Assembly: GCF_042466415.1 (NCBI RefSeq)
Contig: NZ_JAXHCH010000002.1
Coordinates: 2,418,001 to 2,482,000, forward strand
Length of the DNA: 64,000 bases
Origin: Albirhodobacter sp042466415
Lineage (GTDB): Bacteria > Pseudomonadota > Alphaproteobacteria > Rhodobacterales > Rhodobacteraceae
Direction: 5' to 3'
Shown here: one piece after another, positions 54,184-64,000 of the stretch
Layout of the letters: every line of letters starts with the position of its first letter
How positions within the stretch are numbered: the first letter of the stretch is position 1
Program-made: the position numbers and the translations under genes
Notes under the pieces: generated by a model
The model's database searches: none
What the model was told of the DNA's origin: nothing
What the model saw: the letters and a program-made list of their open reading frames with translations, nothing else

Positions 54184-55959
54184 ATGGCAGGGCGATCAGG
54201 GCATTGGCAAGCTGAAGCGCGCGGCACGATGCGCGCCCGTGCCACACGCCTACGCAATGGTGTGGCTGCGTGGCGTGCGGCACGGGCCCGCCCTGCGAGC
54301 GGCTTTACCAGTCAGCCGGAGCCCCGTACGATCGGATCCTTCGCGCGCGGGCGCCAGTTGATCGCGGGGAACTTCCTGTTCGCGGGGTTCTTGATTGAAG
54401 GGCCGAAGCTGTCGATCTGGGATCTCCCGATGCCTGACCCGGCATTTGAGGAGGCGTTGCACGGCTGTGCGTGGCTGGATGATCTTGCCGCGGTCGGCGA
54501 CGCTAAGGCGAGATCACGCGCGCAGGATTGGACCTTTGAATGGATCACGCGGTTCGGTCGCGGACGGGGCCCAGGGTGGACGCCTGATCTCACGGGGCGT
54601 CGACTGATCCGCTGGATCAACCACGCGATTTTGCTTCTCAACGGTCAGGATCGCGCGCAGGCGGATGCTTTCTTTCGCACATTGTCGCAGCAGACGCTGT
54701 TTCTGTCTCGCCGCTGGCGGTCCGCCTCGCCGGGGTTGCCACGATTTGAGGCGCTGACGGGGCTGATTTATGCGGGCCTCGCGTTAACAGGCATGGAGCG
54801 GTTCGCAGGGCCTGCCGCGCTGGCTCTCGCGCGGGAATGTGCCGATGAGATTGACGCGGATGGTGGAATTCCGACGCGAAATCCTGAGGAGCTGCTCGAC
54901 GTTTTCACTTTGCTAACATGGGCATCCGCAGCCCTCTCGGACGCGGGGCGGACGCCCCACGCCGACCATCTTGCCGCAATCGCGCGGATCGCGCCGACCT
55001 TGCGCGCCTTGCGCCACGCGGACGGAGGGCTCGCACGGTTTCACGGTGGTGGCCGCGGGTTGGAAGGCCGGCTGGATCAGGCGCTTTCCGCCGCAAGCAT
55101 TCGGGCTGTGCCGCATGAAGGCATGGCGATGGGGTTTGCGCGCCTGACCGCGGGGCGCGCGACATTGATATTAGACGCCTCCTGTCCGCCGCAAGGGCGC
55201 GCTTCGGGGAATGCACATGCCTCGACGCTGGCGTTTGAAATGACCTCGGGCCGGCGGCCGCTAATCGTCAGTTGCGGGTCAGGGGCGGCTTTCGGCCCCG
55301 AATGGCACCGTGCAGGGCGTGCGACACCGTCGCATTCGACGCTCTCCATCGCGGGGTATTCGTCATCGCGTCTTGGCTTCGATGGCCCGGCCGGTGGCGC
55401 TTCGCGCGCGTTGATGGTCGAGACGCCGGACACCGCTTGGGCGCGGTACGAGCCAAGCGAGACCGGCCAACAGCTCCTCGCCGGTCATGACGGATATGTG
55501 CACACGCACGGTCTTACCCATATTCGCGAACTGGCCTTCGCGCCTGATGGTCGCGCTTTGCGCGGAACTGACACATTGGGAGCGATGTCGACGCAGGACC
55601 GCCGCCGCTTCGAAGATGTGTTCGAGCGTGGCAGTCTTCAGGGCATAGCGTTCGATATCCGTTTTCATCTGCATCCTGATGTCGATGCCGCATTGGATCT
55701 GGGCGGAGCAGCGGTTTCGATGGCGTTGAAATCCGGTGAGATCTGGATTTTTCGCCATGACGGCGCCGCCGAACTCCGGCTCGAGCCCTCTGTTTATCTG
55801 GAACGTGGTCGCTTGCGGCCGCGCGCGACCCAACAAATCGTGCTTTCTGCCCGTGTTTTCGATTTCGCCTGCCAGATTGGCTGGACCTTGTCGAAAGCAC
55901 AGGATACCCCCGCTGCCATCCGCGATATTGATAGCGATCTGCCGCCCATCGACGACTGA
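54184..55959 (+). CDS. Heparinase II/III family protein
   Basis: A 591-residue protein matching heparinase II/III-like proteins that in alphaproteobacteria lie between rsmB and purH. It has an alpha-helical toroid-like N-half (WTFEWITRFGRGRGPGWTPD, LRRWINH-like segments) and a beta-sandwich C-half with the family core SGNAHASTLAFEMTSGRRPLIV and TPSHSTLSIAGYSSSR, where His residues are likely catalytic. No clear signal peptide is seen, although an internal, Arg-rich start exists, so location is uncertain. The substrate is unknown, perhaps an own-cell glycan. ATG 54184 has a weak site. Confidence 0.85.
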   Translation: MAGRSGHWQAEARGTMRARATRLRNGVAAWRAARARPASGFTSQPEPRTIGSFARGRQLIAGNFLFAGFLIEGPKLSIWDLPMPDPAFEEALHGCAWLDDLAAVGDAKARSRAQDWTFEWITRFGRGRGPGWTPDLTGRRLIRWINHAILLLNGQDRAQADAFFRTLSQQTLFLSRRWRSASPGLPRFEALTGLIYAGLALTGMERFAGPAALALARECADEIDADGGIPTRNPEELLDVFTLLTWASAALSDAGRTPHADHLAAIARIAPTLRALRHADGGLARFHGGGRGLEGRLDQALSAASIRAVPHEGMAMGFARLTAGRATLILDASCPPQGRASGNAHASTLAFEMTSGRRPLIVSCGSGAAFGPEWHRAGRATPSHSTLSIAGYSSSRLGFDGPAGGASRALMVETPDTAWARYEPSETGQQLLAGHDGYVHTHGLTHIRELAFAPDGRALRGTDTLGAMSTQDRRRFEDVFERGSLQGIAFDIRFHLHPDVDAALDLGGAAVSMALKSGEIWIFRHDGAAELRLEPSVYLERGRLRPRATQQIVLSARVFDFACQIGWTLSKAQDTPAAIRDIDSDLPPIDD

Positions 55960-55983
55960 CGTCTCTCCAAAGGAAAAGCCTCC

Positions 55984-57570
55984 GTGACCCAACTTGTCCC
56001 CATGCAACGCGCCCTTCTCTCTGTTTCCGACAAGACAGGATTGATCGAATTTGCCAGAGCGCTCACCGCGCGCGGCATCGAACTTCTGTCCACAGGCGGC
56101 ACCGCCAAAGCGTTGCGCGAAGCGGGGATGGAGGTTCGTGATGTTGCGGATCTGACGGGGTTCCCCGAGATGATGGATGGTCGGGTCAAGACGCTGCACC
56201 CTGCCGTACATGGCGGGCTTCTGGCGTTGCGTGATAACAAAGAACATACCACCGCGATGGAAACGCACGGGATTGAGGCCATCGATTTGTTGGTCGTGAA
56301 CCTCTATCCGTTCGAGGCGGCGCTTGCGCGCGGCGCGGCCTATGACGAGATGATCGAGAATATCGATATCGGTGGCCCTGCGATGATCCGCGCTGCCGCG
56401 AAAAACCACGCGTTCGTGGCGACGATCGTCGATGTGCAAGATTACGATGCCGTGCTCAAAGAGATGGACGAGAATGACGGGCGGACGTCTTTCGCCTTCC
56501 GTCAGCGCCAAGCACAAATCGCCTATGCCCGGACCGGTGCCTATGATGCGGCCGTCTCGACATGGATGGCGGCTGCCATCGGCGAGGAGGCTCCGCGCCG
56601 CCGCGCCTTTGCCGGCGAAATCGCACAAACCCTGCGCTATGGCGAAAATCCGCACCAGCAAGCCGCGTTCTATCTGGACGGCACAAACCGCGCAGGCGTT
56701 GCAACGGCGCAGCAGCTGCAAGGCAAAGAGCTTTCGTATAATAACATCAATGATACCGATGCGGCGTTTGAACTTGTCGCAGAGTTCGGGACAGATGTTC
56801 CTGCGGTTGCGATCATCAAACACGCTAACCCCTGCGGCGTTGCGACGGGGGCTACGTTGATTGAGGCGTATAACCGCGCGTTTGATTGTGATCGCACGTC
56901 GGCGTTCGGCGGTATCATCGCCCTGAACCAGACGCTGGACGCCAAAACCGCCGAGGCCATTACCGAGATCTTCTCGGAAGTGATTATTGCGCCCGCCGTG
57001 GACGAGGCCGCAAAAGCGGTGATCGCGAAGAAAAAGAACGTCCGCTTGCTCACGACAGGTGGTTTGCCGGATATCACAGCGCCGATCACAACGTTCCGTC
57101 AGGTCGCAGGCGGTTTCTTGGTGCAGGGCAAAGATAATGGCGCGATCACGATGGACGATCTAAAAGTCGTGACTGAGCGCCAGCCGACCGAGCAGGAATT
57201 GAAAGATCTGCTCTTTGCGTGGAAAGTCGCGAAGCATGTGAAATCGAATGCGATTATCTACGTCAAGGACGGCGCAACTGTCGGGGTTGGCGCAGGCCAG
57301 ATGAGCCGTGTCGATTCCACGCGGATCGCGGCGCAAAAAGCGCGTGATATGGCCGAGGCATGCGGTTTTGATGCGCCACTTACACAGGGATCGGTTGTTG
57401 CCTCCGATGCGTTCTTCCCGTTTGCGGATGGGTTGATCACGGCTGCCGAGGCTGGTGCCACGGCGATCATCCAGCCGGGCGGCTCGATGCGAGATCAAGA
57501 TGTGATCGACGCGGCGAATGAGCGCGGCTTGGCGATGGTGTTCACGGGGATGCGCCATTTCCGTCACTAA
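55984..57570 (+). CDS. purH: AICAR transformylase / IMP cyclohydrolase
   Basis: Bifunctional enzyme of the last two steps of IMP synthesis. The 528-residue protein has the MGS-like cyclohydrolase domain first (about 1-200, [14 protein letters not shown] and [13 protein letters not shown]) and the transformylase domain after it ([11 protein letters not shown], with catalytic Lys-His, and [10 protein letters not shown], near the C-terminus). It begins with GTG at 55984, preceded by AAGGAAAAGCC. It follows the heparinase-like gene by 24 bases and is followed by a hairpin. Confidence 0.97.
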   Translation: MTQLVPMQRALLSVSDKTGLIEFARALTARGIELLSTGGTAKALREAGMEVRDVADLTGFPEMMDGRVKTLHPAVHGGLLALRDNKEHTTAMETHGIEAIDLLVVNLYPFEAALARGAAYDEMIENIDIGGPAMIRAAAKNHAFVATIVDVQDYDAVLKEMDENDGRTSFAFRQRQAQIAYARTGAYDAAVSTWMAAAIGEEAPRRRAFAGEIAQTLRYGENPHQQAAFYLDGTNRAGVATAQQLQGKELSYNNINDTDAAFELVAEFGTDVPAVAIIKHANPCGVATGATLIEAYNRAFDCDRTSAFGGIIALNQTLDAKTAEAITEIFSEVIIAPAVDEAAKAVIAKKKNVRLLTTGGLPDITAPITTFRQVAGGFLVQGKDNGAITMDDLKVVTERQPTEQELKDLLFAWKVAKHVKSNAIIYVKDGATVGVGAGQMSRVDSTRIAAQKARDMAEACGFDAPLTQGSVVASDAFFPFADGLITAAEAGATAIIQPGGSMRDQDVIDAANERGLAMVFTGMRHFRH

Positions 57571-57578
57571 ATAATCCT

Positions 57579-57606
57579 CCCTCGTCCGCGTTAGGGCGGG
57601 CGAGGG
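57579..57606 (+). terminator. Hairpin after purH
   Basis: CCCTCGTCCGC and GCGGGCGAGGG pair (one T-G pair) around a six-base loop, followed by GGCCTTTCC, a poor T-tract. It probably attenuates read-through into lspA. Confidence 0.65.
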
Positions 57607-57628
57607 GGCCTTTCCATGGGGGAGTGCT

Positions 57629-58117
57629 ATGCGTTTGACCGCGATTGTCGCAGGGCTTACCCTGTTGATCGACCAGATTTCGAAGATTTACGTGGTGCAC
57701 GGATTGCAGCTTGATCGTGTTCTCGCGATTGACGTGTTCCCCCCGTGGCTCAATCTGCGCATGGCGTGGAATCGCGGCATGAACTTTGGGATGTTCGCCG
57801 GAGAGGACCAAATCACGCGCTGGTTTTTGATCGTCGTCGCCTTGGCAATCTCGGGCTGGGTTTGGTTTTGGATCCGTAAATCCGGTCATGACAGGCGGAT
57901 GCAGGTCGCCGCAGGGTTACTGATTGGCGGTGCACTCGGCAATGTGATCGACCGGATTTGGTATGGGGCGGTCGCCGATTTTATCAATATGTCCTTGCCA
58001 TCTTGGTCCAATCCCTATTCGTTCAACGTGGCCGATATTACGATATTTGTGGGCGCGATCGGGCTGGTGCTTCTTGCGCCAGACGGTGAAAAACCGCGCA
58101 GAAAAACGTCTGCATGA
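57629..58117 (+). CDS. lspA: Lipoprotein signal peptidase
   Basis: Aspartic membrane protease that cuts prolipoproteins after lipidation. The 162-residue protein has four helices, WNRGMNFGMF (conserved loop), and the catalytic Asp pair in GALGNVIDRI and FNVADITIF. GGGGAG precedes ATG. It is near several lipoprotein genes (LptE, DUF3035, SLT-like) whose products it would process. Clustered with purH and DUF3035. Confidence 0.96.
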   Translation: MRLTAIVAGLTLLIDQISKIYVVHGLQLDRVLAIDVFPPWLNLRMAWNRGMNFGMFAGEDQITRWFLIVVALAISGWVWFWIRKSGHDRRMQVAAGLLIGGALGNVIDRIWYGAVADFINMSLPSWSNPYSFNVADITIFVGAIGLVLLAPDGEKPRRKTSA

Positions 58118-58204
58118 CGTTGAACGCGTGTTACCCACGTGACGGGCGCGGATTTCCGCGCTAAGAGGGGCGGGTTAAGTGAAAGACGGCTTTACGGGGG
58201 CAAA

Positions 58205-58792
58205 ATGGCACGTCGCGAGATGACACGTCACAATACGGCAGGCCGATTGATTGCTGGTGGCGCAGTGCGTCAGAAGGCACTCTGCGCGCTGAGCTTGTCG
58301 GCTGCGTTGGTCCTTTCGGCCTGCGGAAGCGATGATCCCCAGCTGATGAATTTGCGCGGAACTGGTAACGGGCCGGATGAATTCTCGATTGTGCCAACGA
58401 AACCGTTGACGATGCCCGACAGCCTCGCAGCGCTGCCCGCGCCGACGCCTGGCGGATCGAACATCACCGATCAGAATCCGTTTGCGGATGCGGCTGCCGC
58501 GCTGGGCGGGGATGCATCCGTTAAAAACCGCGCAAGCACTGACGGCGGGCTTGTTGCCTATGCGTCGCGCTTGGGCACTCAGGCCGATATCCGGACGCAG
58601 CTTGCAGCCGAAGATCTGGAATGGCGTCAGGATAACGAGGGGCGTGTTCTTGAGCGCCTGATGAACGTGAACGTGTATTATCGCGCCTACGAGCCGATGT
58701 CGCTTGATCAGCATGCTGAATTGGAGCGCTGGCGCGCAGCGGGTGCGCAAACGCCATCGGCGCCGCCGCCGGCAGAACTTCTCGAAGAGTGA
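58205..58792 (+). CDS. DUF3035 lipoprotein
   Basis: A 195-residue alphaproteobacterial lipoprotein of unknown function (DUF3035). An Arg-rich start is followed by the signal with lipobox LSAC and acylated C40. The mature part opens GSDDPQLMNLRGTGNGPDEF and SIVPTKPLTMP, the family core. ATG 58205 is chosen as GGGGGCAAA precedes it; ATG 58220 is a possible shorter start. It sits between lspA and the M16 pair and could be a partner in envelope maintenance, but this is only position-based. Confidence 0.86.
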   Translation: MARREMTRHNTAGRLIAGGAVRQKALCALSLSAALVLSACGSDDPQLMNLRGTGNGPDEFSIVPTKPLTMPDSLAALPAPTPGGSNITDQNPFADAAAALGGDASVKNRASTDGGLVAYASRLGTQADIRTQLAAEDLEWRQDNEGRVLERLMNVNVYYRAYEPMSLDQHAELERWRAAGAQTPSAPPPAELLEE

Positions 58793-58883
58793 TCAACTCA
58801 CCGTTAGGCGGCTTGCCTCTGGCCGCCTGATGCCACAGGTTCAGCGGATCGGGCGCTTGCCCAAGCCGTTTGAGGTAGGTTTC

Positions 58884-60215
58884 ATGAGATATGTAAGCAC
58901 GGCGCTCGCGCTGGCTTTGGGGGTCGCTGCGGCCCCAGCTTTGGCCGAAGAGGTCTCCCATTTCACCCTTGAGAACGGGATGGAGGCGGTTGTGATCGAG
59001 GATCACCGCGCGCCAGTCGTTGTTCAGATGGTCTGGTATCGCGCGGGAGCGGCGGATGAGACGCGCGGCAAATCGGGTATCGCGCATTACCTTGAACACC
59101 TTATGTTTAAAGGCACCGACGATCTCGCTCCGGGCGAATTCTCGAAGGTTGTCGCCGCGAATGGCGGATCGGATAATGCGTTCACATCCTATGATTACAC
59201 AGCCTACTACCAGAGGATCGCGTCGGATCGCCTTGAACTGGTCATGAAGATGGAGGCTGACCGGATGCGCGATCTCGTGATCTCGCCTGACGATTGGCAA
59301 ACCGAGCGCGACGTGATCTTGGAAGAACGCAATCAACGTGTCGATAGCGATCCGGCCGCCTTGTTTTCCGAACAGCGCAGCGCGGCGCAATACCTCAACC
59401 ATCCTTATGGAACGCCGGTTATCGGGTGGCGCCACGAGATGGAGACGTTGACGCGTGAGGATGCGTTGAAATGGTATAATGATAATTACGCGCCCAATAA
59501 TGCGGTGCTGGTCGTTGCGGGCGACGTCGATCCAGCGGAGGTCGAGCGCCTAGCGAACATGTATTATGGTCCGCTAGAGCCGTCCGCCGATATTCCTGCG
59601 CGTCAGCGTGTCGAGGAGCCACCGCAGCTAGCGGAGCGTCGCTTGAGCATGACGGATCCACGCGTGGCACGCCCTTATGTGACACGCAGCTACCTCGCGC
59701 CTGAACGAAATGCAGGTGATCAGGACGACGCGGCGGCTTTGACGGTGCTGGCTGAGATTCTTGGCGGAAACGGCGCGACGTCGGTGCTTGGTCAGGCGCT
59801 CATCTACGATGACCCTAAGGCGCTTTATGTCGGTGCTGGCTATGATGGCACGTCACTCGATAAGACGACGTTCAATCTCTACATCGCGCCTGCGGATGGC
59901 GTTTCATTGGCCGATGCCGAGGCGGCATTGGATGAGCAGCTTACGAAATTTATGGAAAATGGCGTGGCTGATGACCAGTTCGAGCGGATCAGAATGCAAA
60001 TTCGCGCGAGCCAGATCTACGCCAAAGATAGCATGCAGGGCCTCGCGCGCCGCTATGGCGAGGCGCTGTCGACAGGATTGTCGGTGGCGGATGTGCAGGC
60101 ATGGCCGGAGGCCTTGATGGCTGTAACCGAGGAGGATGTAATGGCCGTGGCCAAACAGGTGTTCGACAAGCGAAATGCGGTGACAGGCGAATTGAAGCGT
60201 GAGGCAGGCCAATGA
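58884..60215 (+). CDS. M16 zinc metallopeptidase, catalytic subunit
   Basis: Pitrilysin-family processing protease, 443 residues, exported by a signal peptide ending PALAEE near residue 22. The inverted zinc motif HYLEH (H68, E71, H72) and downstream Glu are present, so this is the active subunit. The C-half forms the second M16 fold (with LYVGAGYDGTSLDKTTFN). TTTGAGGTAGG precedes ATG 58884. It overlaps the next M16 gene by four bases, which suggests a heterodimer as in MPP or the PqqF/Sphingomonas M16 pairs. Natural substrate unknown. Confidence 0.93.
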   Translation: MRYVSTALALALGVAAAPALAEEVSHFTLENGMEAVVIEDHRAPVVVQMVWYRAGAADETRGKSGIAHYLEHLMFKGTDDLAPGEFSKVVAANGGSDNAFTSYDYTAYYQRIASDRLELVMKMEADRMRDLVISPDDWQTERDVILEERNQRVDSDPAALFSEQRSAAQYLNHPYGTPVIGWRHEMETLTREDALKWYNDNYAPNNAVLVVAGDVDPAEVERLANMYYGPLEPSADIPARQRVEEPPQLAERRLSMTDPRVARPYVTRSYLAPERNAGDQDDAAALTVLAEILGGNGATSVLGQALIYDDPKALYVGAGYDGTSLDKTTFNLYIAPADGVSLADAEAALDEQLTKFMENGVADDQFERIRMQIRASQIYAKDSMQGLARRYGEALSTGLSVADVQAWPEALMAVTEEDVMAVAKQVFDKRNAVTGELKREAGQ

Positions 60216-61528
60216 ACATGCGCATTGTTTTCGCGGCGGTTTTAGCACTCGCAGCACCTGCAATTCCACAGGCGGCCGCAGCGGATGTCGAGATCCAATC
60301 CGTCACCTCGCCGGGCGGAATTACGGCATGGCTTGTGGAGAACCATGAGATTCCGTTCACCGCATTAGAGCTTCGTTTCAAAGGCGGTGCGTCGCTTGAC
60401 GACGAGGGCAAACGCGGCGCGACGAACCTGATGATGGCGACATTGGAGGAAGGCTCTGGTGATATGGACAGCCGCACTTTTGCGAAAGCCGCGGAAAGCC
60501 TCGCCGCTCAATTCAGCTTTGATACGGGAAATGATTCCGTTGCGATCTCGGCACAAATGCTGACAGAAAACCGCGATGAGGCGGTTGCGTTGTTGCGGCG
60601 CGCTCTGATCGAGCCGTCCTTCCCGCAAGATGCGGTTGACCGTGTCCGTGGGCAGGTTCGGTCAATTTTGCAATCGGACGCGACCGATCCGAACGCGATT
60701 GCGTCCGAGACCTTCGCGAAGCTGGCCTTTGGGGATCATCCCTATGGCAGCACGCTGAATGGCACCGAAGAAAGCCTGAACGCGCTGACGCGTGAAGACC
60801 TGATCGCGGCAAAGGCCCGCGTGTTGGCGAAAGACCGCCTCTATGTCGCGGCGGTGGGGGATATCACCCCCGAAGCCTTGGGCGTGATGTTGGATGACCT
60901 TCTAGGCGCCCTTCCTGACACGGGTGCGCCAATGCCGGAGGAGGCGAGCCTCGGCCTGACAGGTGGCGTGACCATAGTCCCTTATGACAGCCCGCAGTCG
61001 GTCGTGATCTTTGGTCAGGAGGGCATCGACATTGATGATCCCGAGTTCTTTGCGGCCTATGTTGCCAACCAAATCCTCGGTGATGGCGGTTTCTCGTCGC
61101 GCCTGATGGATGAGGTACGGGAGAAGCGCGGCCTGACTTATGGTATCTCGTCATATCTTGTTCCGCGCGATTTCGCCGCGACGTGGCAGGGCTCCTTCGC
61201 CTCCGCCAATGAGAAGGTTGCGCAGGCCGTTGAGGTGATCCGCGATCAATGGGCGAAGATGGCTGAGGGCGGCGTCACGGAGCAGGAACTGACCGAGGCG
61301 AAGACCTATCTGACAGGCGCATATCCGCTGCGGTTCGACGGGAACGGCAATATTGCCGGAATTTTGGTCGGGATGCAGATGGACGGCTACCCGATCGATT
61401 ACCCCGCCGGACGGAACGCCAAGATCGAGGCGGTGACTGCGGAGGATGTTGCGGCGGTTTCAAAGCGCCTGTTAAACAAGGATGCGTTGCGCTTTGTGAT
61501 TGTCGGACAACCCGAAGGGCTTGAGTAA
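60212..61528 (+). CDS. M16 peptidase homologue, non-catalytic subunit
   Basis: Second M16-fold protein of 438 residues with a signal peptide ([11 protein letters not shown], about residue 24). The zinc motif is absent: in place of HxxEH is [12 protein letters not shown]. It keeps the R/Y pair segment ([21 protein letters not shown]) that contacts substrate in such partners. It starts in the stop of the catalytic gene (ATGA), consistent with equimolar heterodimer assembly in the periplasm. A 12-bp inverted repeat follows. Confidence 0.92.
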   Translation: MNMRIVFAAVLALAAPAIPQAAAADVEIQSVTSPGGITAWLVENHEIPFTALELRFKGGASLDDEGKRGATNLMMATLEEGSGDMDSRTFAKAAESLAAQFSFDTGNDSVAISAQMLTENRDEAVALLRRALIEPSFPQDAVDRVRGQVRSILQSDATDPNAIASETFAKLAFGDHPYGSTLNGTEESLNALTREDLIAAKARVLAKDRLYVAAVGDITPEALGVMLDDLLGALPDTGAPMPEEASLGLTGGVTIVPYDSPQSVVIFGQEGIDIDDPEFFAAYVANQILGDGGFSSRLMDEVREKRGLTYGISSYLVPRDFAATWQGSFASANEKVAQAVEVIRDQWAKMAEGGVTEQELTEAKTYLTGAYPLRFDGNGNIAGILVGMQMDGYPIDYPAGRNAKIEAVTAEDVAAVSKRLLNKDALRFVIVGQPEGLE

Positions 61529-61534
61529 ACGGTT

Positions 61535-61562
61535 GGTTCGGGCCCTACCAAGGGCCCGAACC
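61535..61562. repeat. 12-bp perfect inverted repeat after the M16 pair
   Basis: GGTTCGGGCCCT (61535-61546) and AGGGCCCGAACC (61551-61562) pair around a four-base loop. There is no T-tract, so it could be a factor-dependent terminator, RNA-protecting stem or protein site before mutL. Confidence 0.8.
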
Positions 61563-61647
61563 CAGCGCGCCAGATTCGACTTCGCGACGCAGAAATCATG
61601 GGCCGAATCTGTGGCGGCTGTTCCGTCTTTGTGCTAATCCTAGTGGC

Positions 61648-63582
61648 ATGAATGACGAGAGCCCCAATATAAGCGCACCACAGCCGCGTTCCGCCCGTGT
61701 TTCATTCGAAACCCGTCCGGTGATCCGGCAGCTAGATGATACCTCCGCCAACCGCATCGCGGCGGGCGAAGTGGTTGAGCGGCCCGCCTCTGCTGTCAAA
61801 GAACTGGTCGAGAACGCTTTGGATGCTGGCGCGGCGCGGATTGAGGTCGTCTACGCCGATGGCGGGAAGACTTTGATCCGCATCACTGATGACGGCTGTG
61901 GTATGACGGCGGACGATCTGCCTCTCGCGCTTTCGCGTCATGCAACGTCCAAGATCGATGGGTCTGATCTTCTCAATATTCACACGTTCGGGTTTCGTGG
62001 CGAGGCCCTGCCGTCGCTCGGCGCTGTGGGGCGGCTGACGATCACGTCACGCGTCGAGGGGTTTGAGGCACATTCGATCTCGGTATCGGGAGGCACGATA
62101 GGCGCCGTGCGCCCGGCAGCGTTGAATCGTGGAACCGTCGTTGAGCTGCGAGATTTGTTCTTTGCAACGCCTGCGCGCCTGAAATTCCTGCGCACTGACC
62201 GCGCCGAAGCAACGGCGATCGCGGATGTGATCAAACGGCTCGCAATGGCCGAGCCCTATGTCAGCTTCGTGCTCCGCGATGTCTCGGGCGATAAGCCGCG
62301 CGAGATTTTTCGCGCGGATGCAGAGCAGGGGGAATTGTTCGGCGCGCTCTCGAACCGTTTGGCGCAGGTCCTCGGGCGCGAGTTTGCACAAAACGCCCTG
62401 CCGATTGATGCCGAGCGCGAGGGGCTGCGTTTGACTGGCTTTGCGGCCCTGCCGACCTATTCGCGCGGCGCGGCGGTTGAGCAGTTCTTTTTCGTGAATG
62501 GACGCCCCGTGCGCGACAAGCTTCTCATCGGGGCTTTGCGCGCGGCCTATATGGATTTTCTCTCGCGTGATCGGCATCCGGCAGCGGTCCTGTTTTTGAC
62601 CTGCGATCCCGAGCGCGTCGACGTCAATGTGCACCCCGCCAAAGCAGAGGTGCGTTTCCGCGAGAGCGCTGTTGCGCGCGGATTGATCGTCACGGGCCTG
62701 AGGCACGCGCTTGCGCAAGCGGGCCACCGAGCGTCCTCGACGGTTGCGGATGCAACCTTGGGCGCGATGCGGCCTGAGATCCCTGCAGGCAGGATTTACC
62801 AGATGGACAGGCCGTCTTTGGGGGCGGTTCGCACGGCTTATCAATTCCAATCACCCCTTGCGGATCATAGCCATTCCGCAATGGCCTTTGATGAGGCCCC
62901 TCATCCCTTTGGCGGGTTGCCCGAGACGAGCAGGGCGCCCGATCATGTTAACCTCCCCTCTGCGCGGGCGGATCAGAGTCTTTATGCGCCAATGGGCGAC
63001 CAGTATCCTCTCGGGGCGGCGCGGGCGCAGGTGCATGAGAACTATATCGTTGCGCAGACCACGCGTGGCATTGTCATCGTCGATCAGCATGCAGCGCATG
63101 AGCGCCTCGTCTATGAGCGATTGAAGCGGCAAATGTCGGAAAACGGGGTTGCTGCGCAAGCGCTTCTTATTCCCGAAATCGTCGAACTTTCGCCGCAAGA
63201 TGCCGCGAGTTTGCTGGAGGTCTCCGATGATTTGGCGCGGTTTGGGCTGACGATCGAGGCGTTCGGGGGCGGCGCGGTTGCGGTGCGCGAAACACCCGCA
63301 ATTCTGGGGGAGATTAACGCCGCAGCAATGCTGCGCGACATCCTCGATGAATTGTCGGACTTGGGCGATAGCCAACGTCTCCAAGCGCGGGTTGAGGCCG
63401 TGCTCTCGCGCATGGCGTGTCACGGATCGATCCGGTCGGGCCGCCAAATGCGCCCTGAGGAAATGAATGCCTTGTTGCGTGAGATGGAAGCGACGCCTCA
63501 CTCTGGCCAGTGTAACCATGGCCGGCCCACTTATGTGGAGCTTAAACTCTCGGATATTGAACGGTTGTTTGGTCGCACATGA
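61648..63582 (+). CDS. mutL: DNA mismatch repair protein MutL (endonuclease type)
   Basis: Coordinates mismatch repair after MutS. The 644-residue protein has the GHKL ATPase N-terminus ([26 protein letters not shown], about 50-130), a variable linker (about 340-450) and a C-terminal dimerisation/endonuclease domain with [12 protein letters not shown], an exact DQHAx2Ex4E motif, plus [10 protein letters not shown] and QCNHGRP metal sites. So this MutL should nick DNA itself, in agreement with the absence of MutH outside enterics. ATG 61648 has a weak site and an extra ~25-residue N-terminus. It overlaps the start of rmuC by four bases. Confidence 0.96.
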   Translation: MNDESPNISAPQPRSARVSFETRPVIRQLDDTSANRIAAGEVVERPASAVKELVENALDAGAARIEVVYADGGKTLIRITDDGCGMTADDLPLALSRHATSKIDGSDLLNIHTFGFRGEALPSLGAVGRLTITSRVEGFEAHSISVSGGTIGAVRPAALNRGTVVELRDLFFATPARLKFLRTDRAEATAIADVIKRLAMAEPYVSFVLRDVSGDKPREIFRADAEQGELFGALSNRLAQVLGREFAQNALPIDAEREGLRLTGFAALPTYSRGAAVEQFFFVNGRPVRDKLLIGALRAAYMDFLSRDRHPAAVLFLTCDPERVDVNVHPAKAEVRFRESAVARGLIVTGLRHALAQAGHRASSTVADATLGAMRPEIPAGRIYQMDRPSLGAVRTAYQFQSPLADHSHSAMAFDEAPHPFGGLPETSRAPDHVNLPSARADQSLYAPMGDQYPLGAARAQVHENYIVAQTTRGIVIVDQHAAHERLVYERLKRQMSENGVAAQALLIPEIVELSPQDAASLLEVSDDLARFGLTIEAFGGGAVAVRETPAILGEINAAAMLRDILDELSDLGDSQRLQARVEAVLSRMACHGSIRSGRQMRPEEMNALLREMEATPHSGQCNHGRPTYVELKLSDIERLFGRT

Positions 63583-64000
63583 TCACCATCGGCGGAACAA
63601 TTTACGCGCTGGACCAGATCTTCCTTGCCGGCGCGGCGGCGCTTGGTTTGTTTTTTGTCCTCTTTCTGGGGATGATGATCGCGATGCTCCGTGGGTCGCA
63701 GCGGGCTGTGCGTATGACAGAGCCGATGGTGGGCCAGCTCACAAATCTTGGCCTGCGCGTGCAGCAGCTATCCGATGGGCAGCATCAGCTATCGGGGGGG
63801 TTGCACCATGTTTCGGAAGCTCAGGCCGCCTCGCAGGCGCGTGTCTTGGCCTTGATGGAGCAACGCCTTGCGGATGTCTCGCGGGGGATGGCGGAAAGTC
63901 TACACGGAAGTGCCACACGCACCGCGCGCAGTTTGGGCGATTTGCATCAGCGGCTGGAGACGATCGACAAAGCGCAGGCGAATATCGAAAAGCTGTCGGG
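63579..64000 (+). CDS. rmuC: DNA recombination protein RmuC (5' part)
   Basis: First 140 codons of an RmuC-family protein; the rest lies outside the window. A membrane segment (residues about 13-36, [20 protein letters not shown]) is followed by a Gln-rich coiled coil ([17 protein letters not shown]..., [20 protein letters not shown]). The full proteins carry a PD-(D/E)XK nuclease-like domain further on that limits inversions at short inverted repeats. ATG 63579 overlaps the mutL stop (ATGA), which supports co-translation with mutL. Called from the N-terminal pattern and position. Confidence 0.82.
   Translation, partial: MITIGGTIYALDQIFLAGAAALGLFFVLFLGMMIAMLRGSQRAVRMTEPMVGQLTNLGLRVQQLSDGQHQLSGGLHHVSEAQAASQARVLALMEQRLADVSRGMAESLHGSATRTARSLGDLHQRLETIDKAQANIEKLS

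Noticed and set aside
1..64000. Mobile element, prophage, defence island or biosynthetic gene cluster
   Set aside because: No transposase, integrase, terminal repeat, phage structural gene, restriction or CRISPR gene is visible; nearly all genes are housekeeping.

Overview
The window looks like an ordinary stretch of core chromosome from an alphaproteobacterium, most likely a Rhodobacteraceae (Roseobacter-group) species. The evidence is high GC, the alphaproteobacterial gene orders leuS-lptE-holA, pnp-rpsO-truB-rbfA, rsmB-heparinase-purH-lspA-DUF3035-M16-M16-mutL and dapC-ftsK-lolA, a CenR-type regulator, an SdhAF4 (DUF1674) gene, a DUF1127 gene and a probable alphaproteobacterial serC RNA motif. 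I found no rRNA, tRNA, CRISPR array, insertion sequence, prophage or integrase.

Layout. 1-6 kb: a Nudix hydrolase cut by the window edge, arfB, a small structured transcript candidate, a YhhQ-type queuosine precursor transporter, and a tightly overlapping envelope cassette (UMF1 transporter, MepA endopeptidase, phytase-like esterase). 6-13 kb: yggT-recQ converging on a twin-receiver hybrid histidine kinase, a thiolase and a metallophosphoesterase. 13-17 kb: the complete phosphorylated serine pathway, serCA divergent from serB, with an RNA leader on serC. 17-25 kb: two transporters, a flavoprotein, holA-lptE-leuS and a DUF3576 lipoprotein. 25-29 kb: a highly expressed porin with two terminators, a YggS-type PLP protein, an L,D-transpeptidase and ribA. 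29-34 kb: cenR, xthA, cnoX, a Lon-domain protein, a Trm112-like protein and a UbiH-type monooxygenase.

34-42 kb: dapC-ftsK-lolA, a transglycosylase-like lipoprotein, hspQ, a STAS/anti-sigma-kinase pair and rluA. 42-52 kb: aldehyde dehydrogenase, 1-Cys peroxiredoxin, a DUF1127 protein, then the RNA and ribosome block pnp-rpsO-(RTX protein, DUF1643)-truB and, after it, a NAGPA-family protein and rbfA. 52-64 kb: dapB, sdhAF4, rsmB, heparinase-like protein, purH, lspA, DUF3035 lipoprotein, two M16 peptidases, mutL and the start of rmuC.

Themes are translation and RNA maintenance, envelope biogenesis (LptE, LolA, LspA, MepA, L,D-transpeptidase, FtsK, porin), amino acid and purine synthesis (serine, diaminopimelate, IMP) and DNA repair (RecQ, XthA, HolA, MutL, RmuC). 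I see no clear new multi-gene system. The items most worth a second look are the small transcription unit at about 1282-1617, the RTX/DUF1643 genes lying between truB and rpsO, the serC leader, and the STAS/HATPase pair without a visible phosphatase or sigma factor. All product names rest on sequence reading and remembered family features, not on database searches.
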